Assembly: GCA_900549755.1 (NCBI GenBank)
Contig: URPQ01000001.1
Location: forward strand, 34,341-98,340
DNA: 64,000 nt
Direction of reading: 5' to 3'
From: an uncultured Oscillospiraceae bacterium
Lineage (GTDB): Bacteria > Bacillota > Clostridia > Oscillospirales > Acutalibacteraceae
Positions 34,832 to 42,952 of this stretch are shown here, piece by piece. The notes beneath the pieces are model-generated. The model did no database searches, was not told the origin of the DNA, and saw nothing but the letters and a program-made list of their open reading frames with translations. Each line of letters begins with the position of its first letter. Within the stretch, counting starts at the first letter, position 1. A program made the position numbers and the translations under genes.

Positions 34832-37089
34832 TATCCGTCGCCCCCGGCAGGTGTATCGGATGACGGCGGAGTGGGCTCGGTAGACGAGCTTTCCGATGAG
34901 GATGACGGTGTATCGGGCTGTGAGGTAGAGGTGTCGGACGATGTGTCGGACGGCGTTGATGATGAAGATGTGTTTTCCGACGAGGTTACTGTGGACGACG
35001 ACCCGGAAGAAGACGGTGCAGAGCTGCTTGAAGACGATGCCGACGAAGAAGACGCGGCAGATGAAGAATTATAATAGATAGGCGTTTCAACCTTTGCACC
35101 CTTTTTATAGTAGCCTATGCCCTTTTTAACAACGTCCTCGCTGTCCTCAAATTCCTTTACATCAAGGTTTCTGTGCACCTCGGTCATAACGTCGCGCCAT
35201 ATTTTAGCCGCCGCGCCGCCGTTATATATATTGTGCGATAAGTCAAAGCCGTACCAAACGGAGCCTATATAATAAGGAGAGCCGGCAACCATCCAAAGGT
35301 CGTAGGATTCGCTTGAAGTACCTGTTTTGGCATATGCCTTGAGCTTGTAGTTAAAGCCCCTTATTCCGCCGCCGGTGCCCTCGCTGCCGTAAACAACCTC
35401 TTGCAAAAGGTGGTTCATTATGGTGGCGGAGGCAGGGCTTATTACCTGCTCGCCGGTATCGTCATATTTAATTATGGTATCGCCGTTTGCGTGCTTTATT
35501 TCGTAATATGTCGTCGGCTTGTGGTAAACGCCCTTATTGCCGAAAATCGCGTAAGCCGCGGCGGATTCGGTGGTGGTAATGCCGTAGTGCGTGCCGCCGA
35601 GAGCCAGCGCCGCAAGGTTTTTGTCAGCCTCAACCAAATGCCTGCAGTGCAGCTTTTGGGTTAAGAAATTATACGAATCGGTAACCCCTACCTCTTGCAG
35701 AAGCCGCACGGGAATAGTATTCATTGATTTGCGTATTGCGTAGTTAAGGGAAACCGTGCCCTTATAGTAGCCGTACCATTCCTTCGGCCCGCTCTTGCCG
35801 TCGGCATAGTATTTTTCTATCGGCTTATCGAGCACGCGGGAGGTGTAATCCACAATGTTCTTATCTATTGCCAGCGCGTAAACGCCTATCGGCTTCATGG
35901 TAGAGCCGGGCTGACGCGGCGAATCGGTAGCGCGGTTAAGCCCGCGGTTTGTGGTTTTTTCACCCGCTCCCCCCACTATTCCGACTATATGCCCCTTATA
36001 GTCCATAACCGTCATAGCAGATTGCGCATGCGCGGTTACGCCGTTATCATAGGTCGCCTTTTGGGGGAAATAGGTGTCAATATTTGTGTAAACCTTTTCC
36101 ATTTGCGCCTGTATATCGGGCTTTAGGGTGGAGTATATTTTAAAGCCGCCGTTATAGAAAAGGGTTGAAGCCATTTGAGTATTCAGGTTGTATTTTTCCG
36201 CAAGGTCGTCTATTACCTGGTCTATCAGCGCGTCAACAAAATAGCTGTTTATTTCGCCCTCGTATTCGTCCTTTTGCGAATCGTCTATCTTAAGCTCGGT
36301 GTTATACGCCTTATCGTACTCATCATAGCTTATCATTTTAAGCTCCAGCATTTTATCAAGCACCGTTTGCCGCCGCTTTTTGTTTTCCACCGCACCCTTT
36401 TCGGTTACGGGGTTAAATCTTGAGGGGTTTTTGGTTATTGCCGCAAGGGCGGCGCATTCGGTTAAATTAAGCTCGCTTACATCCTTATTAAAATAGTAGT
36501 TCGCCGCCACCTGAACGCCGCAAATGCCGTTGCCGAGGGATATTGTATTAAGGTATGCTTCAAGTATCTCTTTTTTTGTGAGCTTGCGGGTTATAAGTGT
36601 TGCGCGCACAATTTCGCGTAATTTGCGCATGGCGTCGCGGTCCTTATCGTTCGTAACGTTTTTTATAAGCTGCTGCGTTATGGTGGAGCCGCCAAATTCG
36701 GTGGAATTAAATTTTAAAAGCTTATTACCCACAGCCGCAAAGGTTCTTTTCCAGTCAACCCCGCGGTTTTCGTAAAATCGCTCGTCCTCAATGGCAATAA
36801 AGGCGTTGCCCAATTGCGCGGGCATTTTATCAATTCCCGCCCACAGGCGGTTTTCGCTGCCGTGCAGGCGGCGGTATTCCTCCCACTGCCCCTTAGCGTT
36901 CTGAACGTATATGACCGTAGTCATATTCATTTCCATATTTTTAATATTGCTCACGATTTTATTGGACGAGAAAAAGTCTATCTTCCTATCCGATTTTATA
37001 TAAGTGGGAATAACAAAGATTAAAAAAACAGTTGTTACAATAAGCAGCCCCGATAAAAACACGGTAAGCTTTTTAAAAATCTTTTCCAT
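34831..37089 (-). CDS. Class A penicillin-binding protein (PBP1A-like) with Ser-rich tail
   Basis: 752 aa from ATG 37089 (AGGG 6 nt upstream; the ATG seven codons earlier has no site). One N-terminal membrane helix; GT51 transglycosylase with EDERFYENRGVD, GGSTITQQLIKN and the LEAYLNTISLG box; transpeptidase with SXXK in GSTMKPIG, SMN, and KTGTSS. The last 80 residues are almost pure Ser/Thr/Pro/Glu (from SSSAASSSSASSS), an external disordered tail common in Clostridial PBPs. It makes and crosslinks peptidoglycan at the outer membrane face. Confidence 0.96.
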   Translation of the reverse strand: MEKIFKKLTVFLSGLLIVTTVFLIFVIPTYIKSDRKIDFFSSNKIVSNIKNMEMNMTTVIYVQNAKGQWEEYRRLHGSENRLWAGIDKMPAQLGNAFIAIEDERFYENRGVDWKRTFAAVGNKLLKFNSTEFGGSTITQQLIKNVTNDKDRDAMRKLREIVRATLITRKLTKKEILEAYLNTISLGNGICGVQVAANYYFNKDVSELNLTECAALAAITKNPSRFNPVTEKGAVENKKRRQTVLDKMLELKMISYDEYDKAYNTELKIDDSQKDEYEGEINSYFVDALIDQVIDDLAEKYNLNTQMASTLFYNGGFKIYSTLKPDIQAQMEKVYTNIDTYFPQKATYDNGVTAHAQSAMTVMDYKGHIVGIVGGAGEKTTNRGLNRATDSPRQPGSTMKPIGVYALAIDKNIVDYTSRVLDKPIEKYYADGKSGPKEWYGYYKGTVSLNYAIRKSMNTIPVRLLQEVGVTDSYNFLTQKLHCRHLVEADKNLAALALGGTHYGITTTESAAAYAIFGNKGVYHKPTTYYEIKHANGDTIIKYDDTGEQVISPASATIMNHLLQEVVYGSEGTGGGIRGFNYKLKAYAKTGTSSESYDLWMVAGSPYYIGSVWYGFDLSHNIYNGGAAAKIWRDVMTEVHRNLDVKEFEDSEDVVKKGIGYYKKGAKVETPIYYNSSSAASSSSASSSSSSAPSSSGSSSTVTSSENTSSSSTPSDTSSDTSTSQPDTPSSSSESSSTEPTPPSSDTPAGGDG

Positions 37090-37216
37090 AGTTCCCTGCC
37101 TTTCCTGCATACTGATTTGATTATAACACTAACTTGCTTATTTATCAAATATTTTTTAAACATTCATAATGTATTTAAAAATTGGGAATATAATGCATAG
37201 GTCTGGAGGAATATGG

Positions 37217-39829
37217 ATGCTTAAATTAGAAAATATTAAAAAGGACTATATTACCGGGGACACCACGGTGCACGCGCTTAAAGGCGTGAGCGTTGAATTT
37301 CGCAAAAGCGAATTTGTATCAATACTCGGTCAGTCGGGCTGCGGCAAGACTACATTGCTTAATATTATAGGCGGACTTGACAGGTACACAAGCGGCGAGC
37401 TTTATATAGGCGGCAGGGCTACAAGCGACTTTCGCGACAGGGACTGGGATAACTACCGCAACCACTCGGTAGGCTTTATTTTTCAAAGCTACAACCTTAT
37501 TCCGCACCAATCCGTGCTTTCAAATGTAGAGCTTGCATTGACGCTTACGGGCGTTCCGCGCGCCGAGCGCCGCCGCAGAGCGGCAGAGGCGCTTGAAAAG
37601 GTAGGGCTCGCCGACCAGCTTAATAAAAAGCCGAACGAAATGTCGGGCGGGCAAATGCAGCGCGTAGCCATTGCCCGCGCGCTTGTAAACGACCCCGAAA
37701 TACTGCTTGCCGACGAGCCTACCGGCGCGCTGGACAGCGAGACTTCTGTTCAGATAATGGAGCTTTTAAAGGAAATTTCCAAGGATAGACTTGTAATAAT
37801 GGTTACCCACAACCCCGAGCTTGCCAAGCGGTACTCCACGCGTATTATAAGGCTGCTTGACGGCAATATTACGGACGATACCATGCCCTACTCGGGCGGC
37901 GAGGGGGAAAAAACGGCGGCGAAAAGCGGTAAGCGCCCCTCAATGTCGTTTTTAACGGCGCTTTCCTTATCCCTTAACAACCTTATGACCAAAAAAGCAA
38001 GAACCTTTTTAACCGCCTTTGCGGGGTCTATCGGCATTATAGGCATAGCGCTTATTTTATCCCTTTCAAACGGCGTAAACGCGTATATCGCGCGTGTTGA
38101 GGAGGAAACGCTTTCAAGCTACCCCATAACGATTGAGCAGGCGGGAATGGACGTAAGCCAATTGGTAAGCGACCTTATGGGGAAAAACGAGCCGAGCGGC
38201 GACCGCGAGGACGGCAAAATTTACAGCAACAACGTTATGACCGAAATGATGTCTACCATGGTGAACGGAATTTCGGCGAATAATCTTTCGGAATTAAAAA
38301 AGCATATTGAAAAAACCTCCGCCTTTTCGGATAATACAAGCGAGATTGAGTATAAATATTCAACGGTTATGAATATATACGATGAAAAGGGCAACCGCGT
38401 AAACCCGAATACCGTGTTTTCCACCGTGTTCCCCGAAAGTCAGAGCAGTGGCAGCGGGAATATGCAAATGTCCTCCTCTTTTTCCAATACCGAGGTATGG
38501 ACGCGCCTTTTTGAAAACAAGGAATTTTTGAAAAAGCAGTATGACGTTATTGCTGGGCGTATGCCTGAGAAATACAACGAAATTGTGCTTGCGGTGGATA
38601 AAAACAACCAGATAAGCGACTACGCGCTGTATTCTTTGGGACTAAAGGATTCGGCAGAGCTTGAAGAAATGATGAAAAAGGCGCAGGCGGGTGAAAAAAT
38701 AGAGCCTACCGCAGAAGTAAGCTACACATACGACGATATTTTGGGGCTTAAATTCAAGCTGCTTTGCAATACCGATTATTTTGAAAAGAACGCCGACGGC
38801 ACCTGGAGCGATAAAACAGAGGATTCGCTTTACGTTTCTTCAAAGCTTAACACAGCGGCAGAGGATATAACCGTGGTGGGAATAATAAGACCCGCCGATT
38901 CGTCGGTTGCAAATCAAACAAGCGGCTTTGTGGGCTACCCCGAATCGCTTATGGAGCACCTTATAAACAGGGTGAACGACAGCGAAATAGTAAAGGCGCA
39001 AAAGGCTGAGCCCGAAAAGAACGTTTTCACGGGCAGACCCTTTGAGACCGACGCGGATAATATGACCTATGAGCAATTAACGGCATATATAGCCACCCTG
39101 CCCGAAAAGGAGCAGGCAGAGTATAACGCGTATATAAGCCAAATGACCGCCGCAGGGCAGACCAAGGAGCAAATAACCGAGCAGTTTAAAGCGGCAATAA
39201 AGGAAAAAAGCAACAACGCCACATATGACGGCAATTTGAAACTTATGGGCGTATCAAGCCTTGATGAGCCTTCGGTTATAAATATCTACCCCAAGGATTT
39301 TGAGGCGAAAGAAAAAATTTCCGACCTTATAACCGAATACAACAAGGGCGTGGGCGACGCCGAGAAAATAACCTACACCGATTATATAGGGCTTATGCTC
39401 TCATCGGTTACTACGATTATAAACGCAATAAGCTATATTTTAATTGCGTTTGTAAGCATTTCGCTTATAGTTTCATCTATTATGATAGGCATTATAACCT
39501 ATATTTCGGTGCTGGAGCGCACTAAAGAGATAGGCGTGCTGCGCGCTATGGGCGCCTCGAAAAAGGACGTTTCACGCGTGTTCAACGCCGAAACGCTTAT
39601 AGTGGGCTTTGCCGCGGGGGCAATAGGCATTGCGGTGACCTTGCTGCTGCTTATTCCCATAAACGCGATAATCGCCGCCATAACCGATATTTCAGGGCTT
39701 GCCGTGCTGCCGATAGCGGGCGGTGTTGCGCTTGTTGTTATAAGTATGCTCTTGACCCTTATAGCGGGCTTGTTCCCCTCAAAGGTAGCAGCTAAGAAAG
39801 ACCCCGTAACCGCACTTCGCAGCGAGTGA
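37217..39829 (+). CDS. MacB-type ABC exporter, fused ATPase and FtsX-like permease
   Basis: 870 aa from ATG 37217 (GGAGG 8 nt upstream; the earlier ATG lacks a site). ATPase at about 1-225: Walker A GQSGCGKTT, signature MSGGQMQRVAIARAL, Walker B ILLADEPTGALD, His VTHNPEL. Helix near 275 (AFAGSIGIIGIALILSLSNGVN), then an external domain of about 420 residues, then three helices with the FtsX motif VLERTKEIGVLRAMGASKKDV and the end PSKVAAKKDPVTALRSE. Such four-helix MacB-like transporters move peptides or signal mechanically across the envelope. It stands alone, with no partner genes. Confidence 0.93.
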   Translation: MLKLENIKKDYITGDTTVHALKGVSVEFRKSEFVSILGQSGCGKTTLLNIIGGLDRYTSGELYIGGRATSDFRDRDWDNYRNHSVGFIFQSYNLIPHQSVLSNVELALTLTGVPRAERRRRAAEALEKVGLADQLNKKPNEMSGGQMQRVAIARALVNDPEILLADEPTGALDSETSVQIMELLKEISKDRLVIMVTHNPELAKRYSTRIIRLLDGNITDDTMPYSGGEGEKTAAKSGKRPSMSFLTALSLSLNNLMTKKARTFLTAFAGSIGIIGIALILSLSNGVNAYIARVEEETLSSYPITIEQAGMDVSQLVSDLMGKNEPSGDREDGKIYSNNVMTEMMSTMVNGISANNLSELKKHIEKTSAFSDNTSEIEYKYSTVMNIYDEKGNRVNPNTVFSTVFPESQSSGSGNMQMSSSFSNTEVWTRLFENKEFLKKQYDVIAGRMPEKYNEIVLAVDKNNQISDYALYSLGLKDSAELEEMMKKAQAGEKIEPTAEVSYTYDDILGLKFKLLCNTDYFEKNADGTWSDKTEDSLYVSSKLNTAAEDITVVGIIRPADSSVANQTSGFVGYPESLMEHLINRVNDSEIVKAQKAEPEKNVFTGRPFETDADNMTYEQLTAYIATLPEKEQAEYNAYISQMTAAGQTKEQITEQFKAAIKEKSNNATYDGNLKLMGVSSLDEPSVINIYPKDFEAKEKISDLITEYNKGVGDAEKITYTDYIGLMLSSVTTIINAISYILIAFVSISLIVSSIMIGIITYISVLERTKEIGVLRAMGASKKDVSRVFNAETLIVGFAAGAIGIAVTLLLLIPINAIIAAITDISGLAVLPIAGGVALVVISMLLTLIAGLFPSKVAAKKDPVTALRSE

Positions 39830-39860
39830 AAACAAAATGGTTACAAAATAAAAATTGCTA

Positions 39861-39936
39861 TTGAAATTTTCCGGTAAAAGGCTTATACTTGTAAAGTATC
39901 ATTTTAAGCACTTGGCAGGGGCTACCCTGTCAAGTG
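39861..39936 (+). promoter_or_regulatory. Promoter and 5' UTR hairpin of the DUF3048 gene
   Basis: TTGAAA (39861-39866), 17-nt spacer, TATACT (39884-39889). The leader then carries CACTTGgCAGGG-gcta-CCCTGtCAAGTG (39909-39936), a strong symmetric hairpin ending 9 nt before the GGAGG ribosome site. No T tract follows, so it may influence translation or mRNA stability rather than terminate. Confidence 0.7.
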
Positions 39937-39958
39937 TAATTTTCACGGAGGAATTTTA

Positions 39959-40990
39959 ATGCTGAAAAGAATATTACCGCTGGCGCTGGCATTGTGTATG
40001 CTCACTATGGCAGGCTGTAAAAAGGAACAGGACAGATTAAGTGTAGATAAGGGTTCGGAGCCCTCGGTAGTCTCCGAAACAAAGCCCGTAACATATAAAA
40101 ACCCGCTTACAGGCGTTTCGGGTATATCTGAGGAAAAAACCAAAAACCGTCCGGTTGCAATTATGATAAACAATATTTCAACCGCCCAGCCGGTGCAAAC
40201 AGGGCTTAGCAAGGCAGATATTATTTACGAAACCGAGGTTGAGGGCGGAATAACCCGTCTTATGGCAGTTTTTCAGGATATAACCACTGCTGAAAAGATA
40301 GGCGCAATACGCTCGGCACGCTACCCCTATGTTGACCTTGCAATGGGTCACAATGCAATTTATATTCACTGCGGGCAGGATAATAAATACTGCGCCCCGC
40401 ACTTAAAGGATACTGATGACGTTGACCTTATGGTAAAGAATTACGGTGTGCGCATTAAAAACGGATTAGCCTCTGAGCACACATTGTATGCTTACGGCGA
40501 AAAGCTCTGGGGCTCGCTTGTAAAGGACGGGCACAAAACAACCTCAACAGACGTTACCCCGTGGGCAAGCTTTGCCGAGGAGGACGCGCCCGTAACGCTT
40601 GAAAGTCAGGCAAAAACCATAAACATTCCGGCGTCTGCCAGCTACCGCACGGTATTCAAGTATGATGAGGCAAAGGGCAAATACACAAGATATTACGGCA
40701 ACACCATTCGCAAGGATTATTTCACCGGCGAAACGGCGGATATGAAAAACGTATTTATTCTTTTCACTACCATTCGCAATTATCCCGATAATTACCACCG
40801 CCAGGTAATGCTTGGGAGCGGCGACGGCTACTATTGCGTAAACGGTACCTCCACCCCGATTAAGTGGAGCAAGGGCAATGCCAAAAACAGCTTTAAATTT
40901 ACAAAGACCGACGGCAGCGAGCTCACCGTAAACCCGGGCAACAGCTGGGTAAGCATAGTAAACATAGGCAACAACCCCACATTCGGATGA
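39959..40990 (+). CDS. DUF3048-domain lipoprotein (YerB-like)
   Basis: 343 aa. Lipobox MAGC (Cys19) after a typical signal peptide. The body has the DUF3048 pattern: NRPVAIMINNISTAQPVQTGLSKADIIYETEVEGGITRLMAVF and IGAIRSARYPYVDLA, then the C-terminal half with FILFTTIRN and a terminal strand STPIKWSKG. YerB-like proteins are surface lipoproteins of unknown activity. Monocistronic with its own promoter, leader hairpin and terminator. Confidence 0.9.
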   Translation: MLKRILPLALALCMLTMAGCKKEQDRLSVDKGSEPSVVSETKPVTYKNPLTGVSGISEEKTKNRPVAIMINNISTAQPVQTGLSKADIIYETEVEGGITRLMAVFQDITTAEKIGAIRSARYPYVDLAMGHNAIYIHCGQDNKYCAPHLKDTDDVDLMVKNYGVRIKNGLASEHTLYAYGEKLWGSLVKDGHKTTSTDVTPWASFAEEDAPVTLESQAKTINIPASASYRTVFKYDEAKGKYTRYYGNTIRKDYFTGETADMKNVFILFTTIRNYPDNYHRQVMLGSGDGYYCVNGTSTPIKWSKGNAKNSFKFTKTDGSELTVNPGNSWVSIVNIGNNPTFG

Positions 40991-41020
40991 TTTTTAATGC
41001 GGAATTCGGAATAACAAATT

Positions 41021-41063
41021 TACAGCCCTGCTGCTATTTTCAGTAATAACAGCAGGGCTGTGC
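41021..41063 (+). terminator. Terminator-like hairpin after the DUF3048 gene
   Basis: ACAGCCCTGCTG...CAGCAGGGCTGT forms a stem of about 12 bp with an inner TATT/AATA extension. The following sequence GCTTTATAAT is only weakly T-rich. Confidence 0.65.
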
Positions 41064-41127
41064 TTTATAATGGATAAATGTCTGCGCAATGCGGTTTCGG
41101 CTCCCTGCAGTGTGGCGGAATATCTTC

Positions 41128-41257
41128 GGCTCCCTCTGACGTGGGTGCCGGCGCCGATAGGCGACTGAGGGAGAGAAAAGGTAAAGCTTTTATGTATCTA
41201 AACTCTTTCTCTCCTTCCGTCTCGTTTCACTCGACACCTCCCTCGTCAGAGGGAGGC
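41128..41257. repeat. 130-bp intergenic inverted-repeat element (CTCCCTCTGACG ends)
   Basis: The left end GGCTCCCTCTGACG and right end CGTCAGAGGGAGGC are imperfect terminal inverted repeats. Inside, GGGAGAGAAA and TTTCTCTCC make a second nested dyad. The same terminal motif occurs without the middle at 49049-49070 and in part at 49381-49393. It has no coding capacity worth calling. It looks like a small non-autonomous repeat of the kind scattered in gut Clostridia. The preceding stretch from 41064 holds a degenerate extra copy of the left end (GGCTCCCTGCAG). Confidence 0.65.
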
Positions 41258-41259
41258 AA

Positions 41260-41589
41260 TCAGTTCCACATTTCGCTTTTTCGGGGTTTGTTAAGCTCCT
41301 GCCCACGCTTTTCAAGCTCTCTCATAAAATTTACTGCCGCAATAAATCCAAGCTGAAAGTATGTATCTCTTATTACGGCATCGCGGCTAGCAATTTCCTT
41401 ATAAAATTTATCGCGTTCATCTTCATTTTTAAAATAAGAATCGATAAGTTTTTCGGTGCGGCACTCCATATTTCTTATTGTAGTTTCATAGTCAAGGTCT
41501 TCCTTTTCAATAAGACTTTGCCCCAAGCCTAAAAAATAATCGCTTAATTCCGATAGCTTACATCTTTTTAACATATTTGAAAATTCCAT
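41260..41589 (-). CDS. Small helical protein paired with an XRE regulator
   Basis: 109 aa, mostly helical and charged, with no membrane segment. Notable pieces are LSDYFLGLGQSLIEKEDLDY and the C-terminal YFQLGFIAAVNFMRELEKRG. It is transcribed divergently from an XRE-type regulator across one perfect operator, so the two are probably co-controlled. I cannot assign a family; phage or toxin-antitoxin relatives are possible but nothing specific is seen. The ribosome site GGGGTGA lies 6-8 nt before the ATG. Confidence 0.65.
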   Translation of the reverse strand: MEFSNMLKRCKLSELSDYFLGLGQSLIEKEDLDYETTIRNMECRTEKLIDSYFKNEDERDKFYKEIASRDAVIRDTYFQLGFIAAVNFMRELEKRGQELNKPRKSEMWN

Positions 41590-41621
41590 ATTATTTCACC
41601 CCATTGTATATTGCATCCATA

Positions 41622-41647
41622 CAATAACACATTATTGTGTTATTGTC
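41622..41647. promoter_or_regulatory. Perfect 26-bp palindromic operator over the divergent promoters
   Basis: ACAATAACACA-ttat-TGTGTTATTGT, 11-bp arms with no mismatch. On the minus strand TTGACA (41645-41650) and TATTGT 17 nt further lie within or at the edges of it, so a bound repressor would block the promoter of the 109-aa gene. On the plus strand TAGAAT (41670-41675) is the -10 of the XRE gene. The XRE protein is the natural candidate to bind. Confidence 0.8.
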
Positions 41648-41696
41648 AACACTTTTTTGTGTTTTTTGGTAGAATGATTTTGGGGTGAAGTATAAG

Positions 41697-41930
41697 GTGA
41701 AATACAAATATCAAAGAATACGCGATTTAAGAGAGGATAACGATAAAACCCAAGCGCAAATCGCAGAATTACTCAATGAACACACAACACAGTATCAGCG
41801 GTGGGAACGCGGGGAAAGCGAAATACCCGCGCATGTAATAAAGGCATTATGTATTTATTACAATGTATCGGCAGATTATATTTTAGGTCTGCCCGAAAAT
41901 TTACCTTTCCCGAAAGGGTCTAAAGGTTAA
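41697..41930 (+). CDS. XRE-family helix-turn-helix regulator
   Basis: 77 aa when started at GTG 41697, preferred because the predicted transcription start is near 41682 and GGGGTG (41682-41687) is then a properly spaced ribosome site; GTG 41685 would be nearly leaderless. HTH: KTQAQIAELLNEHTTQYQRWERGESEIPAHVIKALCIYYNVSADYILGL, the Cro/C1-type domain and the usual SADYILG ending. No effector domain. Likely represses the divergent gene and itself. Confidence 0.88.
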   Translation: MKYKYQRIRDLREDNDKTQAQIAELLNEHTTQYQRWERGESEIPAHVIKALCIYYNVSADYILGLPENLPFPKGSKG

Positions 41931-41939
41931 ATACCAATC

Positions 41940-41982
41940 AAAAAAAAGCACGGCAGGCGGATAAACCTATCCGTCTGCCGTG
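41940..41982 (-). terminator. Terminator of the Asn-rich small gene
   Basis: Minus-strand CACGGCAGaCGGAT-aggttt-ATCCGcCTGCCGTG (41950-41982) followed by a run of eight T. It could also terminate the convergent XRE gene. Confidence 0.88.
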
Positions 41983-41992
41983 AATGCTTTTA

Positions 41993-42115
41993 TCAGTAAT
42001 CCTGGTTTTCGTTCTTCTTGTTCTGATTATTCTGATTATTCTTATTCTGTTCCTTGTTCTGGTTGTTCTTATTCTGGTTGTTGTTCTGGTTATTCTTGTT
42101 CTGATTGTTTTCCAC
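41993..42115 (-). CDS. 40-aa Asn/Gln/Lys-rich small protein
   Basis: GTG start at 42115 with GCGGGGTGA 5 nt upstream; the product begins MENNQNKNNQNN and continues with Asn, Gln and Lys making up nearly all residues, ending NENQDY. A strong terminator follows directly, so it is a bounded transcript end. The repetitive AAC/AAT/CAG/AAG codons show mixed synonymous use, which argues for selection on protein rather than a simple DNA repeat. Similar N/Q-rich small proteins exist in spore-formers (gamma-SASP-like composition), but no family is claimed. Confidence 0.6.
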   Translation of the reverse strand: MENNQNKNNQNNNQNKNNQNKEQNKNNQNNQNKKNENQDY

Positions 42116-42120
42116 AAAAA

Positions 42121-42160
42121 TCACCCCGCTTTCAGCCTTTATTATTTGCCGGCGGGGTGA
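42121..42160 (-). terminator. Hairpin after tatD that also holds the ribosome site of the Asn-rich gene
   Basis: TCACCCCGC (read on minus as the first arm) and GCGGGGTGA are perfect 9-bp arms around a 22-nt loop, followed by TTTTT. It can terminate the rlmB-metG-tatD operon 9 nt after the tatD stop. Its second arm is the Shine-Dalgarno sequence of the small gene, so folding would also hide that site. Confidence 0.75.
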
Positions 42161-42169
42161 AAATTATAC

Positions 42170-42952
42170 TTATATTCCGAATATTTTTTCGGCGTTATTC
42201 CGAGACTCTTTCAAAATGCTTTCGCAATCGGTGTTCCGCAGCTCCGCTAATTTTTCGGCAACAAGTAAAATCAGCGCTGAATTATTTATTTTTGAGCGGT
42301 ACGGCACGGGCGCTAAATAGGGTGCGTCGGTTTCAAGCAGAAATCTGTCGCTCGGTAGAGCGGCTGCAATTTCGGGCAGCTTTTTTGCGTTTTTAAAGGT
42401 TAAAACGCCGCCAATACCTATATACATACCCAAATTCAAAATTTCCTTTGCCATTTCCGCGCTGCCCGAAAAGCTGTGCACCACACCCTTGGGGCGGTGC
42501 TTTTTTAAAAGCTCCAGCGTATCGGCGTGGGCTTCACGGTCATGCACTATTACGGGCAGGTTTAACCTGTTCGCCAAAACAAGCTGTTCTTCAAAAAGCG
42601 CCCTTTGCTGCTCCTTGTTATCGTCCACCCAGTAATAATCGAGCCCTATTTCGCCTATTGCCACGCATTTTTTGCGGCGTGCAAGGTCTTCGATTTCCGC
42701 TACCTCTCCGCCGCCTATATTCTCGGGGTGTATACCCACCGCGGCGTAAAAATAGGGATACTTTTCGGCAAGCGCCAGCGCCGCTTTTGAAGACGCGGTA
42801 TCACACCCGCAGTTTACAACGCCGCAAACGCCGTGAACGGGCAACTCTGCTAAAAGCTCTGCGCGAATTTCGTCGAACTTCGCGTCGTCATAGTGCGCGT
42901 GGCTGTCAAATATCAGCGGTTCTGTATATGGATAATTCGGGAAATCCGTCAT
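42170..42952 (-). CDS. tatD: TatD-family metal-dependent hydrolase/DNase
   Basis: 260 aa. Metal ligands in DSHAHYDD, EIGLDYYW, VIVHDREAH, VVHSFSG and LLETDAPYLAP, in the right order for TatD/YcfH. The start overlaps the metG stop by 4 nt; metG-tatD adjacency is widespread in Firmicutes (as in B. subtilis metS-yabD). It probably acts in DNA repair/turnover or D-aminoacyl-tRNA-type proofreading as proposed for the family. Confidence 0.95.
   Translation of the reverse strand: MTDFPNYPYTEPLIFDSHAHYDDAKFDEIRAELLAELPVHGVCGVVNCGCDTASSKAALALAEKYPYFYAAVGIHPENIGGGEVAEIEDLARRKKCVAIGEIGLDYYWVDDNKEQQRALFEEQLVLANRLNLPVIVHDREAHADTLELLKKHRPKGVVHSFSGSAEMAKEILNLGMYIGIGGVLTFKNAKKLPEIAAALPSDRFLLETDAPYLAPVPYRSKINNSALILLVAEKLAELRNTDCESILKESRNNAEKIFGI

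Noticed and set aside
41980..42396. Plus-strand 138-codon frame rich in Cys/Ser/Tyr over the Asn-rich region.
   Set aside because: It is the shadow of AAC/AAT/CAG-rich minus-strand codons and of tatD, with no ribosome site.
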